Origin: Akebia trifoliata
Taxonomy: Eukaryota; Streptophyta; Magnoliopsida; Ranunculales; Lardizabalaceae
NCBI GenBank assembly: GCA_017979445.1
Contig: JADQWC010000458.1
Coordinates: 1-64,000, forward strand
Direction: 5' to 3'
DNA length: 64,000 nt
Shown here: positions 47,320 to 59,847 of the stretch, in pieces
Numbering within the stretch: position 1 is the first letter of the stretch
Layout: every line of letters starts with the position of its first letter
Translations under genes and position numbers: made by a program
The notes under the pieces: generated by a model
The model's input: the letters and a program-made list of their open reading frames with translations, nothing else
The model's database searches: none
What the model was told of the DNA's origin: nothing

Positions 47320-48270
47320 CTAATAATATGCATTGATTGTGTAGAATCTCTTTGTTCTATGCTTTAATCGTCTGAGTTTTTTTCTCTCGAGTCGGACATA
47401 TGTCTCATGGCATGTTTTGAGGCCTGCGAAGATCGTTTCATAAACAACCCGATTATGTAGATTAGGTATCTGGTTGAGCCATGTGGGATCATCATCAAGA
47501 TTTTGATCAAGCATAGGCACGGCTAATGTGGGGGGCTCATTGAGATTGATTCCTTGACTCGTAGACGCATGAAGGTATTCTAGAAATTGACTGAGTAAGG
47601 GTTGCCAAAGACCTTGGCACAATTATTAAATACTAAACAACACTTGAAGATATCAAGGCTTACCAGTGATTGTCCCTAAGGTAAATTTATCTCAGGCAAT
47701 CTTCTCTAAAGAATGCGATAGATTAAGTGTGGGAGGACCATGTTTCGACGATATGGGAAGGGTTTTGAACAACATCAATAAGGGTTCTGATGAGCAACCT
47801 AGACATGTAGAATATAAGATCTTATTCCTAGATTGCAAGAAGAACTTGCGTGTGGCGGGGATAGAGATATCTAGTATTTGTTATTTACATCACATTTGAG
47901 GCAATCCATCACTAGACAAGTGTTTGATTGAGAAACAAGCAATTGTACCAGATGGTGCTATCCCTAGGGTGTAATTCAACATTCCACTATGGAATATAAT
48001 GTTCTCATCTCTATGTTGGGCTGAAGTATCCATTAACGACTGGTGTGATGCCCAAAATGTTATTGATATCATCAAGATTGATAATGAAATTGTTGCCATG
48101 AAAAGAAATAACGAGAGAAGATGTTGATAAATCATTGTTTTGGATAGATAAGTAAAACTCTTGAACTATGTTTCTTGCATTTGTTTTGGTGCCCTTGTAC
48201 AACAATGTCACCCACCCTCTCATCACAAAATCAAGTTCATTTCTCTATGTGAAAGTAGTGGCGTAGTATG
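47320..48270 (-). pseudogene. Athila-type third ORF (plant transposon/retroelement domain), decayed
   Basis: The minus-strand frame 48226-48011 reads MMRGWVTLLYKGTKTNARNI, VQEFYLSIQ and SFHGNNFIINLDDINNILGI, the pattern of the domain found in the extra ORF (sometimes called env-like) of Athila-type and related plant elements (VREFYANL...VRG..V.F....INxxLGI). It continues with breaks to 47622-47320 (MCQGLWQPLL..., ..QIPNLHNRVVYETIF). Function unknown even in intact elements. Confidence 0.6.
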
Positions 48271-48689
48271 AGGCTTCAGGTTGAATGGATTTGTTGTTGA
48301 AAGGCATGAAGAAAAAGGATGGAGCTTAGGTGAATGGATAGTGACGATTGAGAGTATTGTGGTGTTGAGGAGTTATGTGAATGAATAAAAGGGCAATGAA
48401 GGCTTTCTAATGGAGAATGAGTTGTGTAGAAAAATATTAGAGTTGAGAAAGTGTGTGGAAGAAGATTAGTCAAGTTTTCCAGACAAATAAATCTTCATAG
48501 TGGAAATTTTGGGGGAAAATATATTTTATGTGGAAAACTTTGAGAGAAAATTAAATTTCCTAGAAAATGTACACAGGGGCTACCTCCCAAGAGAGCTAAG
48601 TTTAATGTCTTTAGGCAGACAAAATTGAATGGGCCTTGATGGGTTCGAACTCAAAATTATGTGTTGCCTCCTGAGAATATTAAATTTAA

Positions 48690-49420
48690 CATCTTCAGCC
48701 AGACAAAAACATGATTTAATCCTGTTACACAGGTTCTACTAAGACAAATTCTCATTCCTTAAATATCGAAAGATCAAGGTATGGTTTGAGATGTTGGCAA
48801 TTAACTTGAGAAATATTGCCATCATGAGGATTCAAGACCTCAATGGCACCATCTGGGTGTAAATTATGAACAATGAAAGTTTCAGTCCATCAAGATTTTA
48901 ACTTTTTGGGAAAATACATAGTCTGGAGTTGTAAAGTAAGACTTTTTGACCGAGGTGAAAGCTTTTCTTAAGAATGTGCTTATCATGCTAGGCTTTGGTG
49001 CAATCTTTTTAATTTTTAGCACAATCATGGGCATCATTTCTCAATTCCTCAACTTCATCAAGTTGGAGTGTTCTTGTTTCACCTACCTTTTCAAGGTCAA
49101 AATTGAGGTATTTCACTGCCCAATAGGTTTTGTGTTCCAACTTCACTAGAAGATGATATGTTTTACGAAAAACTAGCCTATTCAAAGACATACCAATTGG
49201 GATTTTGTACGCTATTTTATCAGCCCACAACACATCATTTATGCGTAAAGGCCAATATTTTCTCGAAGGATTGATGATTTTTTTTAAAGATTGTCTTTAT
49301 CTCTCTATTGGAGAATTTCACCTGCCCACTAGTTTGTGGGTGATACATTGTGGCAACCTTGTGAGTAATGAAATATTTGCGCATCAAGCCCAAAAAACTC
49401 AATTATAGAAATGGGGACCG
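48690..49420 (-). pseudogene. Athila-like integrase, C-terminal half
   Basis: Minus strand: [20 protein letters not shown] then SNREIKTIF (49390-49290), the region around the third catalytic residue. Then LWADKIAYKIPIGMSLNRLV and LEHKTYWAVKYLNFDL (49233-49080), highly typical of Athila integrase. Then the C-terminal LGQKVLLYNSRL, GAIEVLNPHDG and HLKPYLDLSIF (48955-48760). Downstream (48660-48560) 'ttgggaggtagcccctg' type sequence matches the usual Athila 3' motif. Upstream pol is missing because A2's LTR abuts at about 49452. Confidence 0.85.
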
Positions 49421-49451
49421 AAATTGCCTTGACCCCATTTCTCACTAAATA

Positions 49452-52400
49452 GTGACAGGGTCCGATTGGTAAATGGAGGATTTTCTAAAAATTGAGAGTC
49501 ACCAACTAGTTTAGGTCTAGGAATCATAAATAATTCCAAAATGGATAGAATGAGTCCACGAACAAGAGAAATGGGTAAGGGGTCGAATTATGGGTTATAG
49601 AAGGTGTTAGGCAACGAACTCTTCCCATCAAGGTGACAGGTCTCTACTATGATCCAAAATTATCCTATGGTCAACATACAAAGACTAGAGTCAAATTAGG
49701 GTCCAATCATCATCGATTTATATCGGATTTACTAAACAAATCTTACGACAAATTTTTTTCTGAATATTTACATGATTTATTGAATTTTGCAAAAAAATGA
49801 AAAAAATTGAAAAATCCTTAAATTCATCTCATGTTCTTAAGTTCACGTGGCAATATTCTTCAATAAAAAATCCATACATATAAATATTTTCCTGATTAAC
49901 TAGAATAGGAATTCATGAAAGTTTTTCAAATTGAAAAATTATGAATGTAATTTCTAAATTGGCAATTAATGGAGTTTTTAAATTGGGAATGTGAAATAAT
50001 CCAAATTAGAGATTTATGAATGTATGATGAATTTTCAAATTAGAAATTTATTAGATATGACTTTCCCAAAATAGAAAACTTCAAGTATGACGAGTCCCAA
50101 ATTGGGGATTTGTAAAAATGATTTTTCAAAATAGAAAATTACACATATATGATAGGCCCCTAAATTAATAATTTATAAAAATAAATTTTCTAGAATAGAA
50201 AATCACAAATACATGACAAGTTCCGAAATTAGAAATTTGTGAATACGAATTTTCCAAAGTAGAAAGTTATGAATAGAGATTTTCAAAAATAAAAATCATG
50301 AATATGGATTTTCCAAAAAAGAAAATTATGAATATCAAATTTTCAAGGTAGAAAATTATGAATATTGATTTTCCAAATAGAAATCATGAATATAAAATTT
50401 TCAAAATTGAAAACAATGAATACGGATTTTCCGAAATACACATTATAAATATGGATTTTTCAAATTATCAACTTACGAATATGAATTTTCTAAAATAAAA
50501 AATATATGAGTATGAATTTTTCACTTCTACTTTGGCAAACAAATAGTCGCTATGAGTGCCACGTGCACAAAATTGGTGAGTGAACTCGATATCATAAAAG
50601 GAAATCTTATGAAAATCAACTTTGTACTTTACACACATGCAATCGATGAATTGACTCGACTACTAGAAAATGTTTTCCAAGAAGAAGAAAAAAACAGCAC
50701 TCTTTTAAAAAGCGATTACGTGCACTAAAAGTCAATAAGCCAACTCGAGTGCATATAAAAGAAACCTAAAAAATAAAAATAAACAAAACACCTTAATGTG
50801 ACCGAAAATTTTTGGTTACTTGGATCGCTTCTAGGTGATCGGGGGAGAAATAGACGATGAAAGTCTAGCTTGGTCGGGTCCAAGGAAGAAAAGGCAAAGC
50901 AACGTGAATCGCTGGTCAACGATGTCACTGGGTCATGTGCTCCAGACAACCGATCAAGAAAGAAGGAGCAATGTCATATCAGAGAGTTTTTTCGTGATGG
51001 TGCTACTGTGATTTAAATATAAAGGAAGAGGTGGATGGTGGATTGCTGTACTAAAAATGTAGTAAAAGGACATGGGAAAAGAGGAGTAGAAGAACGTGGG
51101 GTTTGTGGGCTGTTGCAATGAAAAGTGGAACCAAAGAACGTGGGGTTTGTGGACTGTTGTAATGAAAAGATGAGTGGAAGAACGTGGGATTTGTGGCCTA
51201 TTGTAACGCAAAGAAGAGTAAAGGATGTTAGGTTTGTGGGTTGTTGTAACGGAAAGAGGAGTAGAAGGAACTATGTGCTAGTTTAGGCGTTGAGAAGAGA
51301 AAGGAAAAGAAGTAGGTTGCTACTGCAGGGGATGTTGTGGAAGAAGATTGGATTACGAGAAAAAAAAAACAAAGAAGATGGTGAAGATAATTGAGGGAGG
51401 AAGGCATTTTTAAAAAAATAAAGCCTGAGAGTGGAGGCCATGGCTGTGTATGTTGATGGCAAAGGGGATCTTTGGGTAGCCAAATACATAGAAGAGAGGG
51501 GTTGTAATGGAGTTCTATGAGGGAGGGGATAAAAGGAGATAAAGGGAGGTACTTGGGTACTATAGGACGAAAAAGGTAGAATCCTTCTTCTTCTTTCTCT
51601 CCCTTTTTTTTTCATTTTGGTTGTTTCTAATTCAATTTAGTGTAAAATGCCAAAAGTGTTAGAGACAAGAGGAGAGGGTCCAGCTAGCTTATAGATCGTT
51701 GGAGAGTTGCCTAGCAGAGAGAGAAAGAGAGAGAGAGAGAGAGTTGGAAAGAGGGAGGCGTCCAGACTTGTAGAGTTAGGGAGAGGGAGAGCAGCCAACC
51801 CCCAACGTGAAAAAGAATGGGTTTTGATATAAAAACTTCATTTCTATTTTTTCTTTCTTTCTAATTTTTTATTTCTTTTTTTTCTTCTTCTTTTTTTCTC
51901 AACTTTCCACGTTTCTTTTTAGGAGAATTGGGGTGGGGATCCCACATTACTCGTACCATGATAGTTCTCCATCGATTGGGTGCATTTTCAAATCTACTTT
52001 GATTGGTCAATTGAATTTTAGTTTTAATTTGATTTTGTAGATTGGATTTTAATTTAGTTCAATTGATTGCATGAATGTTAATTTTAATTTGATCGATCGA
52101 TTTTTAATTTCAATTTGATTAGTTGGTTGAATTTTAATTTTAATTTGATTGAACTTTAATTTCAATTTGGTTGATCGATCGAATTTTAATTTTAACTTTC
52201 ATTGGTTGATTGAATTCTAATTTGAACCCGATTAGTTGATTGGCTTTTAATTTTCATCAGATTAGTCGATTGAAGTTTAATTTGAATTTTGATTGGTTGA
52301 TCGAATTTGAATTTTAATTTAATTAGTTGATTGAATTTTGATTGGTTAATCGAATTTGAATTTTAATTTGATTAGTTGATTGAATTTTTATTGGTTTATT

Positions 52401-53027
52401 GAGTTTAATTGTATTTTGATTAAATTTCAACCTTTAGATTTTTTATGTGCGTAATCCTTTTGATGATTTTTTATCCTATTTTCCTAAGAATTAAGGTATC
52501 TAGGTTAAAATCGAACATTAAGGGGTATTTTGGTCATTTTTTTATAAAATTCTCCATTTTCACCAATTTTAGCCTCGTTAGACTCGAAATTACATTTCAA
52601 GACTAATGAAGATATTTTCGAGACATTTCGGAGTTGTGGGGCCCACAAGGGGTATTTTTGTCTTTTTGTCTATTTTTGTGATTTTTGGCTTGAGATTTCT
52701 TTTGTTCCCAATGTAATTATTTCTAAGTTTGAAGGTCTTATTTTCCTAGGTTTGCGAGATCTCTAAGTTATTGACATGTGTAGTGAATCTAAGCGTATGT
52801 GCTTACTAAATCGAATATATGGTGTAACGATCCTAAGCATGCGTAATTTTATGTTGCGTGGCAATGAGAAAGAAGAAAGCGAAATTAGAAGGATTGGAAG
52901 AAAAATAGAGAGAATTAGAAGAAGGCCTCTCCTAAGTTTTCGAGTTCTTTGAGCTCATCATTAGGAATCTATAATAATCGGGTGATGAATCGCCAAGTCA
53001 GGCGGACTAAAAAATGGGGTGTCTATA
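49452..53027 (-). repeat. LTR of A2 with several internal tandem repeats
   Basis: Right edge TGTCTATA at 53020-53027 followed by the polypurine tract (minus strand gaagaggagcatt). U5 homology with A5 at 49490-49640 (including 'agaaggtgttaggca' at 49599). Left edge placed at TGACAGGG (49452), uncertain. Contains an about 30-bp A+T-rich repeat (tagaaaattatgaatatgga, 49915-50520), a ~50-bp repeat (agaacgtggggtttgtgggc, 51088-51265), an (AG)n tract (51716-51742) and a ~38-bp repeat (gattggttgattgaatttta, 52000-52420). Confidence 0.7.
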
Positions 53028-53529
53028 AATGCTCCTCTTCAACAAAGGATGAAACCAAGCTAGATGGTAAATCTAATTTTGTAGATAGTGCGACATCTGA
53101 ATGTCAAAGTCATTGATTTGGTGGTTCATCGGGACGTCTAGATCCTTGAAGGTAAGTTATCTCTGGACTAAAAATGTCAGATCCTCGAATTTTGGAAAAT
53201 TCTCCTTGACTTATGCAAAAGTGCACGTGTATGCAATGGTATGATGTTTACGAAGGAGTCCATCAGATCATTAAGAATAAACTCTCCTCAATAACAACAA
53301 ATGTCAGGTTCTAGGATCTTCTCTCACTAACTATGGTAATTCAAATTGAAATGCACATACGCAATAAAACAATCATACGATATTGAATTATGACATGTTT
53401 GAACAATGAGATAATTAGAGTCATAACATTATCAAAATCAAGTAATGTAGGAACTTTGTTAAATCCTATTTGAAATTTATTTTTATAATTCGAAAAAGTT
53501 TGAGTCTTGTTTATTGGACTTGAGTTTAT

Positions 53530-54010
53530 TGGAGCCACGCTTATTGAGCTGAGTTTTGCAAGAAGTTAAAAAATCTTATTAAAGTTGGAGCCTCATTTCT
53601 CAGACTCAAACTTACTGGAGCCATGCTTCTTAGGCTAATGTTTATAGAAACTTAAATATCCTATTAAAGTTGGAGTCTCATTTCTCGAACTCGAACTTAT
53701 TGGAGCTACGTTTTTTAGACTTGGGCTTGCAAAAACATATTAAAATTTTATTAAATTTAGAGTCTCATTTTTCGGACTCAAACTTCTTGGAGCCACGCTT
53801 CTTAGGCTAAGATTTGCAGGAACTTAAAAAATCCTATTAAAGTTGGAGTCTCGTTTCTCGGACTCGAACTTATTAGAACCATACTTCTCGAGCTAAGGTT
53901 TGTAGGAACTTATTAGAATCCTATTTTAACTCATTATATGATTCAAAAGTTGGAATCTCATTTCTCGGATTCGAACTTACTGGAACCACGCTTCTCGGGC
54001 TTAGATTAGT
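53530..54010 (-). repeat. ~98-bp tandem array of A2
   Basis: Four to five imperfect units (plus-strand form: agttggagtctcatttctcg, gactcgaactt, then agccacgcttctcaggct, then tttgcaggaacttaaaaaat). Each unit has two hairpin modules, gagtc-CGAGAAA-gactc-like and agcc-CGAGAAGCG-ggct-like, as in the first units of the A1 array. Confidence 0.88.
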
Positions 54011-54700
54011 TAAAGACTCGATATTATCGAGTTCAAAGATTGGGAGAGTGGGCCGTTATTGGCTTATCATGCATCTGGATTTATAATTATCATTGGACTT
54101 CGTTGGATTTTTAGACTTTTGGGCAAGATTTTTCTTTTTGATCATGTGATTAAGAATGGAAACTTTAAAATCATAAAATGTCCCTAGTTGAAGGTTGGTT
54201 TCTAATTGGAACTTGACTATGAAATTGATGGAATAAATCACATTTAGAAAGTATGAATAAGAAATCATAGACTTTCATAAATGACAAATGGAAAAATCAA
54301 TATTCCTTTAAATTTTTAGAACTCTTAAGATTATCATATGTGTAATAATGAATTGATCATTTTCTTTCGAATTTCTTTTGAGAAATACTTGAACTGGACT
54401 TAAAATCTTAATAAATATTAGAATAAAAGATCTTTCTCTTCAAAGTGGTTGATGATTCTACATTTTCTTTTAGTGAATACTTGGACAAGTAAACATACTC
54501 TGAAAGATCTTACAATGTTTAAGATGGCTTCTGAGTTTCTTTGACTTCAGCATTGTCTTCATCAGATGTGAACTCTCAGCTGAAAAACAAATATTATAAT
54601 TTGAATAATTCTCTATTTCCTAGTTTCTGCATAAGCTTCCTTTTAAATTTTTCTTCTTAATGGGATCTTTCTTTTCCTTTTTTGGTACCCTAATTTTTGC

Positions 54701-54876
54701 CTAGATTATTTTTTCAGGTTTGCAATCTAGTGGGTTTTGTTTTTCTTTTTTTTATGATGCCTTGATTTTTGTCTAGGTAGTCTTTTCAGGTTTTCAACCT
54801 AGTAGGCTCTCATTTGTTTTTAATTTTTTAAGGCACTAACTTTTGCCTAAGTCACTCTTTCGGGTTTTCAACTTAG
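54701..54876 (-). other. Three tandem ~30-nt hairpins (A2)
   Basis: 54701-54730, 54773-54802 and 54847-54876, each 30 nt. Stems CTAGAT/ATCTAG, CTAGGT/ACCTAG and CTAAGT/ACTTAG, all fully paired, around 18 nt complementary to the gaaaacctgaaaagg core. Two positions of the stem co-vary. Confidence 0.85.
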
Positions 54877-55753
54877 CGGATTCCCTTTTTTCTTGATGAT
54901 CTCGAATATTCGACTCGACAACTTCTTGATTCCTTGGACTTTAGCTGAGTCAATTAACATTCAAGAGGACTTAATAGGTAGGCTTAGGATATGGTTTAGA
55001 AAGAAAAAGTATAAGGTTCAACTTCCCAAAAATACCCCTAGTTTGATATTCTCATTTTTCTATCAATTCTTTGGATTCTCTTTTTTCTTTAATGCCCCTA
55101 GTTTGGCATTCTTATTTTTTTGAACTTTTCAATAAGAGACTTTCCTTTTAGATGACATTTTCTTTAACTTTTCAAGTTGCCTATATACCCCAAAATTTTC
55201 TTCTCTTTTGGGATCAAGTCAAAACATAGTTCTGAACAATACTTCCCTCCAAAGATTGGTTGATGTGGTTTAAAAAGAAGAGGCTATTGCTTTTTTTAAG
55301 GTTGCGAAGGGTTAGAAAATGTTATTTCTTTCTAGGTAAGATATGAAAATTATTCGACCAAAGAAGGTCTCTTTTAGTGACATCCTACTTGATTTGGTCT
55401 AGGTTTCAGGAACTTGATGTATTGATTGCTCTTTTGAGTAAAGTTTTCTTTTGAGAATGAATCACCTTCAATCTTCTTTGGTGAAATTGAGTATGCTCGA
55501 GTTTTCTGTATTCAACTGTTCAACTCTTCTAGAACTCTAAGAAGATCTTTTATTCTTTTATGAATGAGAATTCTTCTCTCTTGAGTGAAAAACATGGTGG
55601 ATCCATTTGTAGGTCTTAGCACCTTTGTCAATTGTTTCAAATACATCATTCTTGACTGATAAATTTTGACTTTGAAGTTCATCATTGATCTTATGTCTTG
55701 ATCTATTTTAGTACAATCTGTTCTGATGAAAGGTAACGTGGTGCTCATACTTA

Positions 55754-55846
55754 CATATCCTTATAAGACCATGCAAGAACTCTATTAAATTTTGTAAGTA
55801 AGTTTATTATTCTCTCATGTTCCCTTGAGAATAACGTTGTACCAAT
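55754..55846 (-). pseudogene. pol (pre-RT) remnant of A2
   Basis: Minus frame IGTTLFSREHERIINLLTKF then NRVLAWSYKDM, followed by a stop at the position where DMPGLD continues in complete Tat elements. Homologous to 16084-16176 of A1. An adjoining 78-codon frame at 55748-55512 (LRPTNGSTMFFTQERRILIH, RIKDLLRVLEELNS) is also conserved in A1 (16278-16394). Its first half may correspond to the block after DMPG; its second half is unrecognised. Confidence 0.72.
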
Positions 55847-56104
55847 TTACATTTCTTGAGTGTACTCTTTAATTCTAATATTTATCAAGTTTGATTAATG
55901 AGCTTTGAGTCATTCCTCATGTCAAATTTTATGTTCACATTATTATTGCGCATATGATAATCAAATTCTTTTTTATTTTATTGGAATTAAAAAACATAGA
56001 TTGACAAACTCAACTAAAACTTGAAAGTTGATAAATCCTAACATAGGTGAATTGAACTGAATTTAAAGATTGATACAATTGACACTTAAAAAGAAAACTC
56101 AAAG

Positions 56105-57515
56105 TGAGAATATGATTCTAAATGAAGGGACACAATGTTAGCCACTTTGGATATCTTCATGATGGATGATTTGGGCTGGTCTATTTTTACTACTTTTTCA
56201 TGTTCTGATTCAAGCCTGTTTCATGCTGAATAATCCATTGCTTCAATAATCTATTTGTTTTCCAATTTTGTCACTGCCTTAGGATAGGTGGGCTCATTCT
56301 AGCATGGGGAGGATGCACTGTTAAAACCAATTGAGTGAATAAAGGAAATTGGGTCAACTGATTCAGATTTGGATATGGATATTAGGTTCAGAGCAAGAGG
56401 GGATTGATTTTGAAATGTAAACAAAGGGTTAGTTTTAACATTGGGCGTTGTAGGAATGGGTTTGGTGACCTTTCGTTACTCAATAAGGTCGTGAATAGTA
56501 TAACAGAGAGTAATATACCTATTAAGAACATGGCCGAGCATCTGATGGAATTCATAGAATAGCCTATTGTCCAAGTTTGAAGGGAGAGGGTTAGGCATAG
56601 GCTTAGGTTGCAATGGTGTCAACAGTCCCCTTTTCATTAATTTTTGAAAAACGATACCAAAAGACATTCCAAGGTTAGAGAATTGTCTCCTAGGCTTGGC
56701 TTGTGAGGACTAAATGATTTGAGAAACTAGTGCAAAAGAGGTGTTGGCCACTTGTAAGGAATTGGTATTGGGTTTGAAATTTTTAGATTTTGACTGAGAT
56801 GAGTTACCAAAAAGTCCCGAAAAATAGTCATCGTGAACTTTATTTCCAGCCTAAAGGAAAAATTGAAAATTAGAAAGGTATTGAGGCATTAAGTACTTGG
56901 CATAGTTTGGAGTGAGATTCCTAAGAATGATCTTGACTTATTCATTTTCCTGAGGTCGCTCACATAATTGAGCTACTTTAGCTCTCCATTAAGCAATGAA
57001 CTCTGTGAAAGTTTCCCCGAGCTTTTGTTTAGTAGTTTCTAAATCTCTTATTGTGAATTCAATGTCTGTGTTGGATGAATATCGACTAATAAACTCCTTC
57101 ATCAATTCATGTCATATTCTTACATGAGATGAGTTCAATGACATTAGCCAGCGTAAAGCAAGTTTTGTAAGGGTTCTTTAAAAAAGTTGGGCTATCTGCT
57201 TTTCACTCAGACCCTGAGATTGCATGATGCTAACATATACTTTCAAATGGGCTATCTGCCATTGCCCCTAATCCAAGAGCAAGATCGTCAGGGTCTTTGA
57301 TATTCATCAAAGTAGTTTCGACTTGAGTTATTCGATGAGCTAAGACAGGATCGACGGGTAATTGATCCTCTTCTAAGTTTTCGACGAGGTCAAACACGGC
57401 CTAAGGTTCTATAACTCTATCATTTTTCTTTTCAGTCTTCAATTTGTGTTTGAACAGAAGCAATAATCTGTGCTTGAAAGGATTTCAAGATCTGACGGAG
57501 TGCTATGTCTTCCAT
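56105..57515 (-). pseudogene. Family A gag (A2 copy)
   Basis: Starts with ATG at 57515 (MEDIALRQILKSFQAQ), matching A1 MDETALRQILESFQAQ. The zinc-knuckle region reads YEFHQMLGHVLNRY (56575-56530; two Cys replaced by Tyr, unlike the A1 copy), followed by TLCYTIHDLIE. The C-terminal extension IIEAMDYSA and LESEHEKVVK with VSLHLE near the end matches A1. Frameshifts and stops interrupt the middle, where the gag core motifs are recognisable only in pieces (56900-57200). Confidence 0.78.
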
Positions 57516-57770
57516 AGTACTTATTTCTTCTTGTGGCAAGAGTTAATTACTTAGGCTTGACAATGGTACTCTAGCAAGATGACTATTTTCACAGATCCAA
57601 ATTTACACAGATGGTGGTTTAGAACGTCTAGGAATAATTATTACATGATCAAAGTAAGTCAAGATTAACCATTGATTCTAAAGGTTTGAATCTTAACCGT
57701 ATGATTAAAAATTTGACATAAATTAGCCCAAGTCTTATGGTGCCCTTCCAAACGTTAACACAAAATCCCA

Positions 57771-59847
57771 TGTCAGATCTCGAGGCAAAAGGTGGCGCCT
57801 CGAAATTTCAGCATGGTCTCATCTATTTATGTTAGCATTCCAAGGCGTTCAACTTGCACCTGATAAATGACATACATTATCCTTCATATATACATACAAA
57901 ATATAATACTAGCGGAAGCCTATATACATCTAATAACGTACGATAAATCAGAATACGAAAGGATAGATAAAATATAAAACTCTTCACTCTAACTATACTT
58001 AAGACAAAGTCTATAAGACTACTTGGATAAACTGATACTACTAGGGGGTATAACCTTAATACTCACCAGGTAATGGACTCTAGTTGTCTATCTGACTCAT
58101 CAAATGATCCTCACTCGTGCTCTATACCTGCCTCGTCAAGCTCTAAATCTGAAACTAAAAAATGGAAAAGGAAAGGGTGAGTAACATTAGTTACCCAGTA
58201 GGGAAGCAAATAATTTCTATCGATAACCTCTCGTAACATGAACGAATAAACATACTAAATCATTTTAACATATGCAAAATTTTACAGAAGAAATTATAAT
58301 TAACTGGTACATATACCCAAGGATAAGTAACTAAACATTTTAAAACTAAAATTACATCAATCAACAGTACTCACTATAACATTTTCTTTTTATACAAATC
58401 TAATTGACCAAATGGAAATATTAAATATTTATTTAATTTTATATATCAAAATAAGGCAACAGATACATAATACACAATGGTGGAGTAGTGGAATTAAAGA
58501 GTTGATATTCATGACTGGATCGTTCATAGTTGGGACATGATATTTCATAATAAAGTATTAATTATTGATTTTGTGGCTAGTTACTGTTTACCACACTTGC
58601 GGGACCATTTATCTGGCTCAAGTTGGCTGTTTGACTTGACCGTAAGCAATGGGTCTCTTTTTTATTTGTCAAAACATTCGACTACTATAAATTGTTAGTG
58701 ATTACTTACTAATCATTTTTACCTATACCTATCAGGCGTGCATGTGATTTCTAAATATACAAACCATTCGTATACGACCACTTTTACATTACAAGTTCAC
58801 TGGTATAGATAGAGAGGAATAAACCCGGATTCTAGTTGTGACTCCACTCTCATACGAGTCTCATAACATATATGAGCTTGGTGGTCTCTACCGTACATCC
58901 CAGGATAGTACACCACTCCAGATGATATAACCCACTATCCCTTCATGCATTCACAGACTCTTTAACAGCTCACAAAATAGTTATATATATATATATATTA
59001 TTTTCATTTGAAAACAAAAGAGAAATTAATAATACAAGGTTGAGAATGGATATCCAGTTTCCTACCATGCAACTGTAGCCACCTGACCTAAAATAAATAA
59101 TGGAACGGAAAAGTAAACAGTGCCTTGCACTAACAGAAAGTAAATAAACATGCAACCAGTAACATTATCCTTAGATATCTGTTCACCAACCTACACATAA
59201 CACAACAATGTAAAAATGTAGACATCACCCCTTGGGTGTGACTCTGACATTTTACCGTTTCATACCCTTTTTCCCTTTTTCTGATTTTTACAATTTTAAT
59301 CTCTCAAACAAAATATCCACTTTCTGATATTCATCAATTCAATATGAGTTCATTGAATATTAAATTATTTTTCCAACTATGAAATTCATTTTTATTAATA
59401 AGATTGAAAAGTACAAAACTTATATTAAAACGGGATTCGAGCAGTGCACAGGACTCAATTGACGAAAATAATCCGGTGAAATATCCTACCCATATATAAT
59501 TTGTTATAAAATACAATTAAACATATCAAATATGCAAGTTTTGACGTGAATTTGAAACAACGAAAAATAATTCTATATTTTGAAAATATATAAGAAAATT
59601 TTGATAAAATTTTCAATGCAATTTTCATAAATCTACGACTATTGATAGAGATTGAGAGTTCTTAATATCTTTAACAAAAATTTACATTTTTGGCCCAATG
59701 GCAAGTAAGTAGTCAATTTTTTATAATTTTAGTTACGAATACAATGATATGATCAAATTTTAACATTTTTTGCTCTAGCAAAAAATTCATTATTTTAACC
59801 TGGTCTGACTCGATAATCGAGGATTTTGTACCTTTTCTGTTCAGACC
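57771..59847. other. Repeat-like sequence of unknown class between A2 and A3
   Basis: No coding region is recognised. Phrases such as 'ggcgcctcgaaatttcagca' (57793) and 'gggtgagtaacattagttac' (58175) resemble LTR sequence of Del/Tekay-type plant elements (recall, weak). A (TA)n tract lies at 58981-58998. Confidence 0.35.

Larger units (their letters stand above)
49452..57770 (-). mobile_element. Family A element A2 (5' LTR not found)
   Basis: Read 5' to 3' on the minus strand: leader, gag (57515-56105), pol remnant (55846-55754), conserved noncoding blocks, three hairpins (54876-54701), tandem array (54010-53530), 3' region, PPT (53042-53028) and a 3' LTR (53027 to about 49452). The same internal order as A1, including the same loss of most of pol, identifies one non-autonomous family. 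The LTR is longer (about 3.6 kb) than those of A1/A3 and closer to A5. Nothing to the right resembles this LTR, so the 5' LTR is missing. Confidence 0.85.

Noticed and set aside
50725..51615. Three minus-strand frames of 74-110 codons in the A2 LTR
   Set aside because: They overlap tandem repeats in the LTR, are low-complexity, and have no counterpart in A5.
55512..55748. 78-codon frame in A2 considered as an independent gene
   Set aside because: It is homologous to a broken frame in A1 and adjoins the pol remnant; better treated as element sequence.
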